This document shows, piece after piece, positions 13,401-25,999 of a stretch of 64,000 nt of DNA (position 1 is the stretch's first letter; each line of letters opens with the position of its first letter). The stretch is from Toxotes chatareus. Its lineage: Eukaryota > Chordata > Actinopteri > Toxotidae. Under the pieces are notes generated by a model. That model saw nothing but the letters and a program-made list of their open reading frames with translations, did no database searches and was not told the origin of the DNA. Position numbers and translations under genes: made by a program. Location: positions 11,474,181-11,538,180 of the forward strand of contig CM028884.1 in the NCBI GenBank assembly GCA_016801885.1, written 5' to 3'.

Positions 13401-14750
13401 GTAAGGGTTTTTTTTGTGCACATTAGAGAGAAAGTATTGGTTTGAGTTGCAAAACAAGAAAACACTTTGATAAGGGTGTGGTTGCTGTTTAGAGCAGATC
13501 TATGAATGCTGATGCAATAGGTAGAGCAATAAAAGGATTCTGGTTATGTAACTGAAAAACATATTAGTGACTGAGAAAGTTTGCTCCACTGAATCTTGAA
13601 ACTTTTGAGCCCATCTCACTTTTCCTAATTCATTTTTTTTTTCTAATTGAAACTTCTGAAAACCACTTAAACCAAGGTCCAGTGAATAAATTCATTCATG
13701 CTGGCACACAATTAAATAGTGTAAAGTCTGTGCAGTGTCAAAAAAGTCAGTGCATGTCATTTGGGTTTTCCTTTGGCTCTGGAGAACAACCTCCTGCAAG
13801 TCTTCTTCACATTTCTATAAGCAGTGAAACAGTGTGTGTGAGTAAGATAAGCAAGTGGGCACTGTTCTTGCTCTAAAGGGGGCTTCCCCAGCACCTCCAC
13901 TTCCTGTGTGTATGTGTGTGTGTGTGATGCCTTTTGTGTGCTTGTGTGGAGTGTGAGCGAGAGAGATTTCTCCTCTTGTATTATCACTGGTGTTGAGAAG
14001 TGTGAGCCAGGGAGGATTGTGACACCAGTGAGGAATCTCATGACTAGTTCCTATATACACTTAGAGCTGATGCTTTGTTAGTCTACCACGCACACACACA
14101 CACACATATAAATTCTGCGTCATTAGCCACTACATTCATGTCACGTTTGAAGAACTGAAGCCAAAAAAAAAAAACCCTTCTCTTATGTGTTTTAACCAGT
14201 TTACAAAAGTATTTTCTCTGGGTGTAATTAAAGTAAGGAACAACAAATGTATGAAATTATACACAAAGGCACACACATACTGAGAAATACCAGGAAGCTG
14301 TAAAAACCCTCAGCAGTCATGGTGGTCCACTGGGATCTGTCTCTTTCAGGGCCTGGCTTTACAGTAATGGACCACAGGAAGGACACAAAAGCCACGTCTT
14401 TCTCACAACACATCTCACACACATCACTTTTAAAAAATCGTAATCTTTCTTTCCTCCTCTTTTCATGCACATTACTTCTATCCTCTCTGCACGCTCATTC
14501 TCTTCCCTTTGTTTTATCCTTTTATTTAAATTACCTTCTCTGAATCTTTGTGTATATGTATTATTTTCCCTCCCAGTTGCTTTTTCTGTGTCAGGCTGTG
14601 TTTATGTTTCTGTCTGTTTTAGTCTCTCTCCCTGTCTTTCTCACTCGCTCTGTTTTTCAACCCCTCCCCTCTCCATCCTTTTTTCTGCAAAATCCACCAC
14701 TCAAGACTGAGGTCTAGATTACTCGTTCTCCATCACCAAGGTCAGACTTG

Positions 14751-14772
14751 CATGTATCATGTATGATACATG
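14751..14772. repeat. Perfect 10-bp inverted repeat
   Basis: CATGTATCAT and its exact reverse complement ATGATACATG are separated by GT, giving a 22-base hairpin-capable palindrome. No associated gene. Confidence 0.7.
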
Positions 14773-16152
14773 TGGATCAACCCATTCTGCCCTGTCAGTC
14801 CCGAGGTTTTCACTTCATGCTGGTGTGAGGTGTGCTGATACCGGGGCAGACAGTAACTTCAGCAAGTTTACCTCCGGAGCATATTGATCAGGGCCGCTTA
14901 AGTAAGTCAAGTCATTAACCAAAAGGACTACGGTGGCAAAAAGAGATACCTGGATGAAAACAATTGCCTCTCCAAGGAATCTCTGGGGCTTGTTAATCCG
15001 GTTATTCTCTGTAAAGATGCAAGCAAGAGGATTTTGCTTTAATGTAAAGATGTAAAAAAGAAAAAGAATGTAAAAAAGTGACATGACGCACATAACTGAC
15101 TGTTTACTAAGTCACAGCCCCCATAGTTACTGTTGTCGTGCTAGCTTTTCATTGTTGCAGGGCATGCAGGCATTTTACATGACAGTTATTTTTTAAATTT
15201 CTTTTTGTTCATGGTGTTTGAGCCTTTTCTCTTTTTAAATTCAAAGTCATTTCAACAAAAAAAGGAAAAACAGCTTTACTTTTCTGCTTTTTTTTTGCTT
15301 TTTTTTTTTTTTGCAGTAGTTGGGGTGCCATCCATTTTAATGAACAACTCTGGACTGCATCTCTTTCTCTCTGTGCACAGAGAGTGATGACCACATTCCT
15401 CAGAGGGAGAAGCAGCTGCTCTCGCCCACATGATTAACCAGCTCCCGAACGTGCAGCAGGAATATGCATGTAATGTGCATGGACAGTCTCCAAGACATTG
15501 ACCCTAAATGTCCCTAATAAATAAAGACAAGCCTACACACAACACATTAGCAGCATTCACCATCTCTCTGGATGCCCCCCCAATTCATTCTCTCGCTCAC
15601 TTTCCTGTCTCTCTTTCTCACACAGACACACACACACACACATAATATTTTTTCTTTGTCACTGTCCGTAACCCACAAATGGAATATGATTGATTTTTTG
15701 TTTTGGTAATGTTGCTCCTTTGTTGGTTTCCGTGAACTCACCCAATAGATTGCACCTCTGAGTATTGTTGTAATTCATGTGGTGGGGGGAGTGAGATAGT
15801 GAGTAGTTGCTATATTTATACACTGAACGTACATTTATTTAACTTAAGAAAAATATGAGATTATACCATTACTTGGACGGCCCCTCAAACTGATGTAACA
15901 GGTGTATATGTACGTAAAAGATGCGAATATGCATTTTATAGTTTGGAACAAAGTTTTTATTTTTTAAATTTGCATATAATTCTAATAATTTAGTTTAGAG
16001 TTAATTCTCTGCTCTTCTGTGATTTGTTGTGTTTCGATGCCTTTTAGTGATCATTCATGTGAATGTTAAAACACATGCTGAAGCACAGTTTATACAGCTC
16101 AAGTATCCACTCTTTACAATAATCCTCATCTTTCCAACCAACAGCCAAGCTG

Positions 16153-16181
16153 CCTCTCTCTCTCTCTCTCCAGGGTCTCAG

Positions 16182-16208
<27 letters not shown>
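16153..16208. repeat. Compound (TC)n-(AC)n microsatellite
   Basis: A TC run at 16,153-16,170 is followed after 11 bases by an AC run at 16,182-16,208. Both are uninterrupted and likely length-polymorphic. Confidence 0.9.
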
Positions 16209-16212
<4 letters not shown>

Positions 16213-18191
16213 TCGCCTGCTTTTTCCCTTCAATAATTTTCACACACCTAATCAAAATAAAAAATTAGAAAAGATTTAAAGCATGATAGCCTATTTACAT
16301 AAAGTATGCCAATATTCAGTAGTGTTTGTGCATGTTATGTACATATCACTAAATCAACCTTTGTTCTTTCTTGTGTTTGGATTGTCAGGAGTGTGTGTGC
16401 TTTGTGTAGGTTCATGCAGTCTCCAGTAGGTGCTGCTGGAGAGCAGCAGAGTCGATGTTGTTGTATGTGAGTCTGTCCCCCCACAGTCTGGGCTTGCCAC
16501 CAACCTCCTGTCAGCAGACAAGACCGCGACTCACCACGTCTCCAGGGAGATGCTGATAGAAAAAGCCACAGAAACATTAAGTGCCAATTCACACCTGAGA
16601 CAGTAGTAGTGTTTGAAAGACACTGTCTGACCTGTTTTCATTACTAGATACAGTATATATGGTTTTGGTACTTTAGGATAATTCAGATAATTCAGGAATG
16701 ATAGATAACTGTGTGTTTGTCCAAGATTGATTAATGCATCAACCACTGTCTCTCAGGTACAGCTAGTGTGTTGCAATACATAATCAAATATTTGCACAGA
16801 TGCTTCGTTGTTCTAAATGGTCTAAATATGTACAGTTTATGAAGATTTAGAACGCAGACACAAGACAGCTGTGACACTACTGTCAAACCAGTCCAGTAAC
16901 TAGATGAACTGGTCTCCTCGTCAGATTGCGACAGCCAAGCAAATTTCCCTCAACAATTTGCTGTGCACTGTAACCGCTCAAAACCACAGTAGTTCAGCCC
17001 ACTCTGAGTTTAGAGGTGGCAAAAGTCAGCGTCAACTCAGAAAAAAACAAAAACAGATTAAAGATCAAAAATAAGTTAAAAAATTGTTGCAATATACATG
17101 TAACTAATGTAGAGATGATGTGACCACTGCTTTATGTATTTTAAATTAATTTGACTAGCAATAATTTGACTTGAAATATAAAAGCGTTGCAATAGCATCT
17201 CCTTTGCCCCAACTCATTCTGCCGTTTTTATCTTATTATCTTTGTATATCTTTGTTCTAAAATATCTGTTTTACTTGTTGAGGCACCTCCGTCACTGCTA
17301 CAGCTACAGCTGTCCTACACTGGGGCATCATGGTGCCTTTGTATGATAAAAAGATAATACAGTGTCCCTTTGAGCATTTTTATGATCTCTTGATCCACCT
17401 TCTTATTTCCTGTTATTGCACAGGGGTCGAGTTTGAACACTTTGATCCAGACTTTGGAAGCTAATCCCTGGTGATCCCTCACCAAATGAGGGATGTTTTT
17501 GTCTTTTTATCTTAGCTGAATTTTTATTGCTTGAATTGTCTGTAATGATTTTAAGTTTGATAACAGTTCTCACATTACTTCAATACGCTTTAAGACATTG
17601 TGTGAACAGTCTTCAGGGTAGTAAGGCATTGTCTAAAGTAAAAATTGTAATTTGTAACTCCTCTAATCTCCTTTCCCGTCACCCAGATAAACCATCTGTC
17701 CTGGAATTCAGACTGGACTTCATACAGAGTTAAGAAAGCTCGACTAAGTCGGCAAATTCCCTGAATCTTACCCTTAAACCCTTACAGTACAACATCCAAA
17801 AAAAGATATCAGTGTAAGTTTTGTCATAAATTAGCATGAATTAATAGATTGTGGTATTAAAATGCAAATCATTTCTTTACATAAAGCATCATACTTATCA
17901 CTGTAAAACCATATTCCAATGTATCAGCAACAAATTTTAAAGGCAAAACAAAAAATAGCTATGGTTATCACCTCAGTTCTGAATATATGCACTGAGCAAA
18001 GTGTTACCAACTTTGTCCAACATACAGTAAGAACCTGTGTCTATAGCATGACCTATACCTTGAGCTTATGTTGCATACAGTAGACATTAACCCTATGTTA
18101 TCCCCTGCCAGGGTGCCACTGGGCCAGCAGCAGCCACTGACAAGGTTAAGCTGTTTAGAGTAGGTGAGGAGATTACACATCTTATTATCCA

Positions 18192-18193
<2 letters not shown>

Positions 18194-18231
<38 letters not shown>

Positions 18232-18254
18232 CCTCTCTCTCTCTCGCTCTCTCT
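18194..18254. repeat. (TC)n microsatellite
   Basis: A TC tract of about 61 bases, broken once by CCCC and once by CGC, followed by short C runs. Antisense open frames rich in Arg-Glu over this tract are artefacts. Confidence 0.92.
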
Positions 18255-18279
18255 ACACCCCCCCCATACACCCCTCCCC

Positions 18280-18440
18280 CAGGCTGGCCACATGGGGCCG
18301 CTCCGAAATTTAATACCATGTCTACAACAAGATAAGGCTTTCTTATGGACAGATTAACAATATGCCCATTGTTTGTTGCCCCCGTGCAGTCTTGAAAGCA
18401 GGCAGACACAGGCAGCCCCTGCACTAAAGCCACGGAGTCG
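18280..18440. promoter_or_regulatory. Possible conserved noncoding element with head-to-head SOX sites
   Basis: AACAAT (18,356-18,361) and ATTGTT (18,368-18,373) face each other across six bases, the arrangement known for dimeric SOX binding, within a non-repetitive block between two low-complexity tracts. Enhancer function is inferred. Confidence 0.3.
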
Positions 18441-18454
18441 GGTTGTCCGATGTG

Positions 18455-18640
18455 AACTCTAGCAGAAAGCGAGAGAAATGTAGAAAGAGAGAAGGAGTTG
18501 GAGAATGGGAAGATGGAGTGCTAAAGCAAAAGAGATGGAAAAAGAAGGTGGGGGGGGGCAATGAGAGAAGAGAGATAGAGAAACAGAGAGGAAAAGGAGA
18601 AATGGAGAAAGAGAAGGAGAGAAAGGAATTCAGCAACCTC
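18455..18640 (+). repeat. Long purine-rich (GA) tract
   Basis: About 185 bases are almost entirely G and A on the + strand (repeated GAGAAAG, GGAGAA and GGGGGGG). It faces the TC tract about 200 bases upstream and could favour triplex or slipped structures. The open frames here are composition artefacts. Confidence 0.75.
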
Positions 18641-21500
18641 AGATAGTCTGGAGCTACTGGGTCAAGCACAGCATACCTCCCCAGTAACAAGAGACCAGGG
18701 AAGGCATGTCAGCAGCCAAATTGCCCCTCAAACCCACTGACAAGGATTGTCAGCAGAGAGGGGAGAGAGACTCATTCTGGCCCACTCTCCTGCCAGGGTT
18801 AATCACTGGCAATTACAGAGAGGAGGAGCAATCAAAAGGCCGTGATGGCACTGCACTGGAGTGTGTGGGCTGCGGTACTCGGGTGTCATAAGCCACTGTG
18901 ACTCAAACCAACCATTTCTCAAATGCTGAAGAAGTGTATGTTTTAATCCAGGAGAACTGGTCCTTTATGCCTCTGCGTGAATTAAATGTTGAAGAAGGAC
19001 AGGGGTTTCATTGGTGTGTGTTGGCTGGGGGTGGTAGGATTACATGAGTGGAGATTTGGAGGTGATGAGGCTTTAAACTGGAGTGGTCCCCAAAAGACCC
19101 TGGGGTCTTGAGCACCTAGTATCAGATCATGTCAGAAGGCAGGGGGCCAAAAATTCCAAGTTTGAGGTGTGAATGTCAGGGAGTGATGATGGTGAGAAGG
19201 TGCAGATGGGTTCAGTGAAAAAGGGGTTTTTTCTTTCAATGAGAGTTTTGCATTAATAAAATTAGAATACTTTTTTATACAGCTAAGATACCAAAGCAGG
19301 TCTGTGATAAATAACCCAAAATTACCCAAAGAGTCTGCTGGAGATAAATACATTAATTTAAACCTGCCTAATTTTGATAGACTTATGTGCCTTAAGTGTA
19401 AAAGGTGCAGCAGGGATTTGTTATGATTAGTTAGTTCTTCATCAAGAGCCAACTTTAATGCAGCTCTGCTCTTCCAGCTCAGATATACAGCATTTATTCT
19501 TTTATAAAATATCTCAACCCAGAATAATGCGTCCAAGTAAAACAGGAGACAAAGATAAAAACTGCAACTTCAGGTTTTGAAACAAAAAAATCCCTTTAAC
19601 AGACTTTAAGTTACCCTCTGTAGTTTTTTCTGAATATATTCGATGTATTATATTCAACTTAGTAGGTGATGAATATGCATGAAGCTGTGTGTGCGTGCAG
19701 TGTCACTGTGTGTCCCACCGACAGCGCAGACGCACTTCTGCTCTCGTCCTGCAGACCGTTTGTATTCACATGGTGACAGTTGACAGCTGTTTTTCCTTTA
19801 ATAAGATTAGGCTAAAGAAATTAGTTGTGCACTCTTTAATCTGCCATTTAACAGAGGGGGCCACCTGGGGCCTGCTTTATCCCATCCACCCTGAATGGCT
19901 AATCAGAGAGGGTTTGATTCATTCAGGGATGAACACAGCACTTCTTTGCACACAGAAACTGCATCTCTACAAGCCAATAAATGGATAATTTCCCAGTCAA
20001 AGGAAAACATGCTTAGTTTCTTATGTAGGAGCCACAAGGTTATGTTTTAGATCCCCTTTATGCATGCATATGTAACTCCAGAAATGTCCTCAAATGACCT
20101 CAGTAAAATATGTACATAGTCGACCCTCATGTTGCATTTCTTATATCCCTCCTCTCTGCACACTCAGAGATACTCCCAAATCTTAACCACATGCATACAG
20201 TATAGTACCTCATACTAGCAGAGACCCACTGGTTTCATGAAAGGAGACATTCACATTATTTCAAGTTTGTCTTTAAACTATAGTCAAGTGTTCACATGAG
20301 CTTTTAAATACATTTTACTTGCTGTAATCATTCCATACTGGCCATTCGAAGAGCCCTTCCTATAATGATTTCACAAGTCTGCGCAAAAATGTACTCCAAT
20401 GCTCATCTGAAGCTAATATGAGGCTTCAGAGATTTGAAGAGCGTGTGGATTTTGCCACTGAAATAACTTCAGATGGATGGAGAAGGCCAATGTGAAAAGG
20501 TTCAAATGATTACATCAATGTGCATATGGGAATTTAAGTATTGTTTCAAGCCAGATGTGAAATTATGTGAACCTATCTGTTAAAGCTAGGCATGGAGTGG
20601 AAATTCATAGAGGCAACCTGCAGTAAGGGACAAATCAAACACGGAAATGTGGCCTGTGAATAGATTACCACCCTGTTTTAGATTGAATTTAACTCATCGT
20701 GTTAACTCATTTGATATGATAAAAGAGGTTAAACATATTCAGTTAAACATTAGTATCTGTTTTATTTATACACCACATTTTATATAGTTATAACTGTCCC
20801 TAAACCTTACTGTACACATAGCCTATCCAGTAAAGTGCTGCCACCCTCATTTGCTCTCAGAAGGGGTCTCTCCGCGTTAGTTAATGTGGTTTCTTCGCAG
20901 AGGGAGCTGTGGAGAGAGATCAGCTCTGGCACAGCTGCACAAATGGGCCTTTTACTGGGCAAATCAATCAGGCAGTCCTGGGTTTGGGCCTCTGCCCAGA
21001 AAGCACAGTTTGGTGGGAGTCTCACCTTACCCCTGTGCACTGGCTGAAAGGAGCCAGTATTATCACTGTACAGCACTCACCCTGTCACCTCCTCTTTCTT
21101 TTCCTCTGCAGACTACCCCTGCTCTTTCTCCTCCTGTCATTTCTGTCCTGTTCTCCACTTCTGGCATCATCTTTCCTCTTCTCTCCTCCTGGCTATATTC
21201 TTCTCCGGTTCTCCTCCTCCTGCCTTCACTCATGCTCTGCTACTCCCTAACACACTCTCCAACTGAACCGATTGCCATCAGGAGGTTGTGATATATGAGG
21301 AGAAATGTCATGTCGTCTCCTGCTATTGGCTGCGCGTCCCTCAAATCAGTTGTGACAGTTTTCGATTACATTGTTTACCTGCCTGAAGGCGGAGGCAGTC
21401 GTACTTTAACCGTATTTAAATCTACCCGATCTGGAGATACCAAAAGTCTATACATAGCTTCTTTAGGCTGATACATTCTGCGGTTTATAATGTGTACTGT
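18641..21500. other. No gene seen; noncoding
   Basis: No supportable coding exon. Parts of 19,840-19,950 and 20,340-20,560 are non-repetitive with TAATCA and ATGATTACAT cores and might be regulatory, but this is weak. An inverted CCAAT box (ATTGG, near 21,325) and a TATTTAAA near 21,413 form a promoter-like pair just upstream of the candidate exon at 21,509. Confidence 0.4.
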
Positions 21501-21508
21501 TATTCCAG

Positions 21509-21647
21509 TGAGGATTGGTTTGAGAATGAGGACCAGATGGAGAATGTTATCGTGGATGCTGAGATGTTTATGACAAGGATTAAACAGGGCCTTGCTTTAA
21601 AATATCACAAATCTAAGTTGCTCCCATGGAATTCCATTTCTGGTTGA
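21509..21647 (+). other. Unassigned exon-like open segment ending in TGA
   Basis: Following an acceptor-like TATTCCAG, 46 codons run open to TGA at 21,645-21,647. The peptide looks protein-like: it begins EDWFENEDQMENVIVD, continues with AEMFMTRIKQGLA, and ends in a basic stretch and PWNSISG. The frame stays open about 30 codons further upstream without ATG. I do not recognise the family. It could be the last coding exon of an unknown gene or a fossil. No AATAAA follows closely, which argues against an intact 3' end. Confidence 0.3.
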
Positions 21648-21649
21648 AG

Positions 21650-22429
21650 CGTTTTGTTTTGAGTGAAGTTTCGCTGATTGGAGCTGTTAATGGTTGCAGA
21701 AAAACAGATGACAAAGTTAGGTCATTGCAGATTTGGATAGATGTCTTGCTGTAGTTTACAAGGAACTACACTGCAGTGCAATCTGCAAAAACAGAAGCTC
21801 TCAATGTAGCACCACTGAGTCACTGGTCACGGGAACTCCCTATTGTCCCTGCTTCTTATCTCTGCGGACAGGTCATCAGGTCAGAGAGATTAGATTGTCA
21901 GTAACATGGCAGAATTTGGCAAGTGAGTGAAACAAGTTCCTTACAGCTGTCTGCCACTTCCTCACCCATCACAGCTCCTTTTTGCTCAGCAAGTGCGTGT
22001 TTTAAACCTTTAACTGCTGCTTTGATAAGCACAGGAATTCATTTCCCACAATACCCACAATTATAGGGTTAATGTTTCCCTTGTAATTCAACAGAAAAGT
22101 AGATTAGTGAATTAGAAAATGTTTATTTTTGTCCTTGAACCATCAGTCTAACGGTTCTAAGAAATAACAGGGACCATATAAATTGGCATGCTACACAAGT
22201 TACAAGCAGCCTTTTTCAGCTGGATGATATAATATGTGTGTTTTTTGCCAGCTAATTTGAATTGTTTAGTTAAAATGTAAACAACATCTGTGTGTATTTG
22301 AAACAGAAATGACACACAGAACACATCCTCATTAACATAAAAAAAAATCTGAAAATCTTACTTGAGATGTACAATTACAAAAGCTCATTTTGTTCTCTTA
22401 AATATTTACTCAATTCTTTTCTCTTTAAG
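21650..22429. other. No gene seen; AT-rich noncoding
   Basis: Nothing coding or repetitive stands out. A short hairpin near 21,748-21,770 (TGTAGTT/AACTACA, 7 bp) is too small for a microRNA precursor. Confidence 0.5.
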
Positions 22430-22700
22430 TCACTGTGAATTAAGAATACAGGTGAAGAAATCCCCTATTATGGCTGCCGGTGACCTGCCGGGGGCCACAG
22501 TGTTTACAGAAATCTCCAGAGTCTGGCAATTAGTTAATTGAAAAGTAATGTACTTGGCATGAATAATTGAATACCGGGTCTCTGGAATTAGCACAGCATC
22601 CAGAGACACAAATAAATCCTCCAAGGCTGTATGAGTAGAAGAGAGAGAGGCAGCAATATTTGGCTACAGATAGGTTTTCTAGATAATTTCTCGATTTTGT
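22430..22700. promoter_or_regulatory. Possible conserved noncoding element
   Basis: Contains CAATTAGTTAATTGAAAAG near 22,527 (palindromic homeodomain cores), ATGAATAATTGAATA near 22,559, and a GC-rich CCGGTGACCTGCCGGGGGCC stretch near 22,477. Unique, with no open frame. Enhancer assignment is inferred. Confidence 0.3.
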
Positions 22701-23759
22701 GAATTGTTTTTTGAAGACAAAACTCCCTAAAAAAAAAATCTAGCAGATCGTGCTAAGAATGCCCAAAACTTCACTCAAATTTAAGTTGAGAAAGGACCCT
22801 GTAAGAATAATATCACTATAAGTTCTTCTACACTTTTGTGGCAAAAAAAATGGCACCTGAAAGACTCACCTCTGTGTGGAATGAACAGATGTTAATGATT
22901 ACTGTAGAAATTCTGTGTTTTCTGAGATAATTTGTTGCACGTTGCAATAATGTGTTATTTTTAAAGCCTATCTCTTGGTCAAAAAACAGCAGCAATGTTG
23001 AATTTGTCACATATCATGTAAACGGAACCACGCAGACTAAACAGTGTAGACATGTCAGAATCATTCACAAGCAGACAAGGCATCTGGTCCATATTAGGAA
23101 ATTCTAAATCAGATGGCTTTGACCATTTTACTTCACATCTGGGAAGCCACCTGACTGTAAGAACTTCACAGTGATATAAAAAATGAAAGCGAATTCCACA
23201 AAAATATGTGTTAGAGGTGTTGACAGAGCACTATTTTGGCTTTTAGCATACAAAAACTCATTGCATTATATCGCATATATGTATGCTGTGACAGGTGCTA
23301 ATCAACCTACAACTTCAAACCATGTTGTAGTCGAATTTAAAATAGAATCCTAGGTCTAGTATTCTTTTCATGCAACTCTTGGTTTCCTGTTTGTGAGACA
23401 AAAGTTAAGTGACTTTAGCATCCACGTTACACATGTTTTAACAAAATGCACAACACACCCAAAACTGAAACTGAAACAGCCTCAAAGTCTTAGCTGTGTT
23501 GAACTTGCTAATCAAACTAAACAGAACCATTCACAGTTGCTTTGCAAAATAAACTCTTGTACTTCTACCTTTGCTCCTTTTCCTCTTCCCTAGTATCACG
23601 TGTATTGCCTCATTCTTTTTCTGTTCACTTCTCCATGTGTCTGTCCTTCCGTCACACACGCTCTCTGTCTACCAGACACGTCTCCATCACTCACTATGAT
23701 ATGCTGAGACACTCAAGGGTTAATTCTGGGACCTGGTGGTTTCTCATTCTAAAGCTTTC
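22701..23759. other. No gene seen; AT-rich noncoding
   Basis: AT-rich sequence with scattered short frames and no splice-bounded exon. CT-rich around 23,570-23,690. Confidence 0.5.
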
Positions 23760-24030
23760 CTAGTTAGCCCTGGTATTTAGCCGTGGTTATCTGAACAGGG
23801 CTAACATGACCCGCACGGCTCCTTCACACCCTGTGCAAACACTTCCGAGACTTCTCACTTGCCTGCGTTTGGCACCCGACCAGAAAGCATCTGTCACAGT
23901 GACTTCGAGTGACCAACTTTAGCCCCGAGGTGATGAATAATACAGAGACATGTGCTATTATTCATGGTACAATGCTGTTTTGGATTTTCTTTGAGGCTAA
24001 TCATCTCTGAGAAGGTACAAAATGCTTTTG
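23760..24030. promoter_or_regulatory. Possible conserved noncoding element
   Basis: Non-repetitive block with GATGAATAATACAGAG near 23,931, ATTATTCATGG near 23,957 and GGCTAATCATC near 23,994, and paired GGTTATCTG / AGGGCTAAC. No open frame. Inferred only. Confidence 0.25.
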
Positions 24031-24269
24031 AAATTATATTTCAATAAAATCACCTGCCTGCCTAAATCCTGGTTATTTCAACAGGGGTTCTATCATTACA
24101 CAAATGTTTAGTTATATATTTATGGTGTTATTAGATGTGCTTTATCATTACACAGTTGGGATGTGGAATTTTACCAAATTCAGCTGTGAAATATCCAACA
24201 CCTCGGTGTAACTATGAATAAATTCACCAGTCTTCTTTTTCCCTCCAAGAATTCTGTCTCTTTCAACAG

Positions 24270-24830
24270 GCCTGCTTCACTCTGGTGACAGATGAATCAG
24301 CTCTGTGCAGTGCTCTCCCTGCTCTGATGAAACTGATCACTTACCATAGGAGCAGGAGCCAAACATTAGTACAGCCTTCTCCCCGTTAGCTAGCATGGCA
24401 AAGTGCTGCTCTGGCCCCATGCCCACTTAAAACTGTCCGGCTCTGGAATTACAGCAGAGCAAGGATTCCATGACTGAGCTGTATTTACAGAGGACATTTA
24501 GATGTTGATAGTCTGTGCTTACAAGTGGATACATCATTTATATGAATAATTTGCTGATAGATAGTGTTTAATATTTATGAAGGGCTTTTAATTGAGACCA
24601 CTTTTCACCAGGTGCTGGCAGGGGCAGAGACTTCTGGTGGTGCCCTGTGGTGTAAATGATCATTGCCAGCCACTAAGACGCTATTAGGCAACACAAAGAT
24701 ATAGCTATTGTCAATTTTAAAATGCTATAATTAAGTAATTGTCTGCTTGGAGGAAAAATTTGTTGTTCATTAAAAATTTATTCAAAGATCAAATTATTCT
24801 CTTTTAAATGGACTGAGTAGAGGTCAGGGA
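24270..24830. promoter_or_regulatory. Probable conserved noncoding element (long)
   Basis: About 560 unique bases with dense AT-core sites: TATGAATAATTTGC near 24,540, TTTAATTGAGAC near 24,588, ATAATTAAGTAATTGTC near 24,728 and GTAAATGATCATTG near 24,652. These are interleaved with GC-richer segments such as CCAGGTGCTGGCAGGGGC near 24,609. It lacks frames, repeats and microsatellites. This is one of the best enhancer-like blocks in the window. The claim rests on composition, not on alignment. Confidence 0.38.
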
Positions 24831-25789
24831 TCCATTATTTGGGAGGATAATTTTCTGTTTTGCTCTAATGTGCAATGAACAATATGCAGCAACTCTACAA
24901 AAGCTGCATTCAGAGCAGATGTGACCCATCGCTCAGTTCGAGCTCAACCATGAGTCATGAGAAAGTATTGGAAAGTACGTTTTCTTCTCGACTTCCTGCC
25001 AGTAAACATTTCAGCTTGTTTTCATTCAAATAATGTCACTGACTCGGACAGTTTTGGATTTATTTATTCATCTTTTATTGAAAAGACTATTCCAGTGTTA
25101 GTGTTTTGTTTTTATTCGTTTTTGATGTATATGACCAGTAAATTGCAGGAAGCCAAGCTAGACTGCTCCATGTTCAAGATGCAAGAGGAATACAAACCAG
25201 CATGTTCTACAAAGATAAAACTAAACTAAAAATCTGTGGAAACAAATCAAGTAATTCTCAGGACAAAACAAATGTGTTTTTTGTAAATGAAAAATGGGCC
25301 GAAAATTTGCGGCACAACAAGGTTTGTGAAATTGTGTAATTATGTACAAAAGATTTCAGGCAACTGACAGTTTTACAAACCTTAGCCAAACCAAATGGAA
25401 CAGCACAGAAGATGAGTGATATTTACTGTCATAATCTCAAACCTGCAAAGTTGCCTTTAAATGTGAGCACTCGAATATTTTGAAATAACCTTCCTCTTTA
25501 AAGATCACACTGATGCCTGCATGTGTGCGTAGCAAAGTGCTCTGAGACCTGTAGTCCTTGAGGTCTAGTGTGGCTTCAGGTAAATGCACCTTGGACTGTA
25601 GAGCCCAAAGGTCTAAGACTGACAAATTGACAATAGATGCCTTAGTGAAGCCATTTAGGCAAAGAATGTCATAACAACAAGCTTAAGCCCAAGTGACATG
25701 TGACACACTGAGTAGGGAGGTTGTGAGCAGTTTGAAATTGTAATTACTGGTATATGTAAAGTCTGCACTGACTGACAGCTCCAACAAAG
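24831..25789. other. No gene seen; AT-rich noncoding
   Basis: The 90-codon frame at 24,957-25,229 has no splice support or recognisable domain. Otherwise plain AT-rich sequence. Confidence 0.45.
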
Positions 25790-25999
25790 ACGTGAAAGAA
25801 AAGTGGGATTGTCTCGGAGGAGGGGAAAGCTCGAGAAAGGCAGCTTTAAATGCTCTCAGCGGTGATCATGGAACTTTGCTCGGCCTCCAAAGCTGACTGG
25901 AAGAATTTTGACACGCTGGGAGGTCTGGTGATGGACAGCTCTCTCTGCAGGACATCCCTTTAAGAGAAGTGGGCTGCAGTCCCTCCGGGGTAGACATAC

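Larger units (their letters stand above)
13401..18190. other. No gene seen; noncoding with several AC/TC microsatellites
   Basis: Microsatellites lie at 13,914-13,926 (TG), 14,091-14,106 (AC), 15,625-15,642 (AC), 16,153-16,170 (TC) and 16,182-16,208 (AC). A CT-rich stretch covers about 14,440-14,700. The small open frames follow these tracts and are not gene-like. Confidence 0.5.

Noticed and set aside
19132..19536. 134-codon minus-strand open frame
   Set aside because: Considered a LINE or gene remnant, but no reverse-transcriptase or other motif could be recognised and flanks lack splice signals.
19855..19875. CTCF-like CCACCTGGGGCC
   Set aside because: Central A of the core is T; a single imperfect match is expected by chance.
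21741..21790. microRNA-like hairpin containing CAGTGCAAT
   Set aside because: Only a 7-bp stem is perfect; no precursor-length hairpin.
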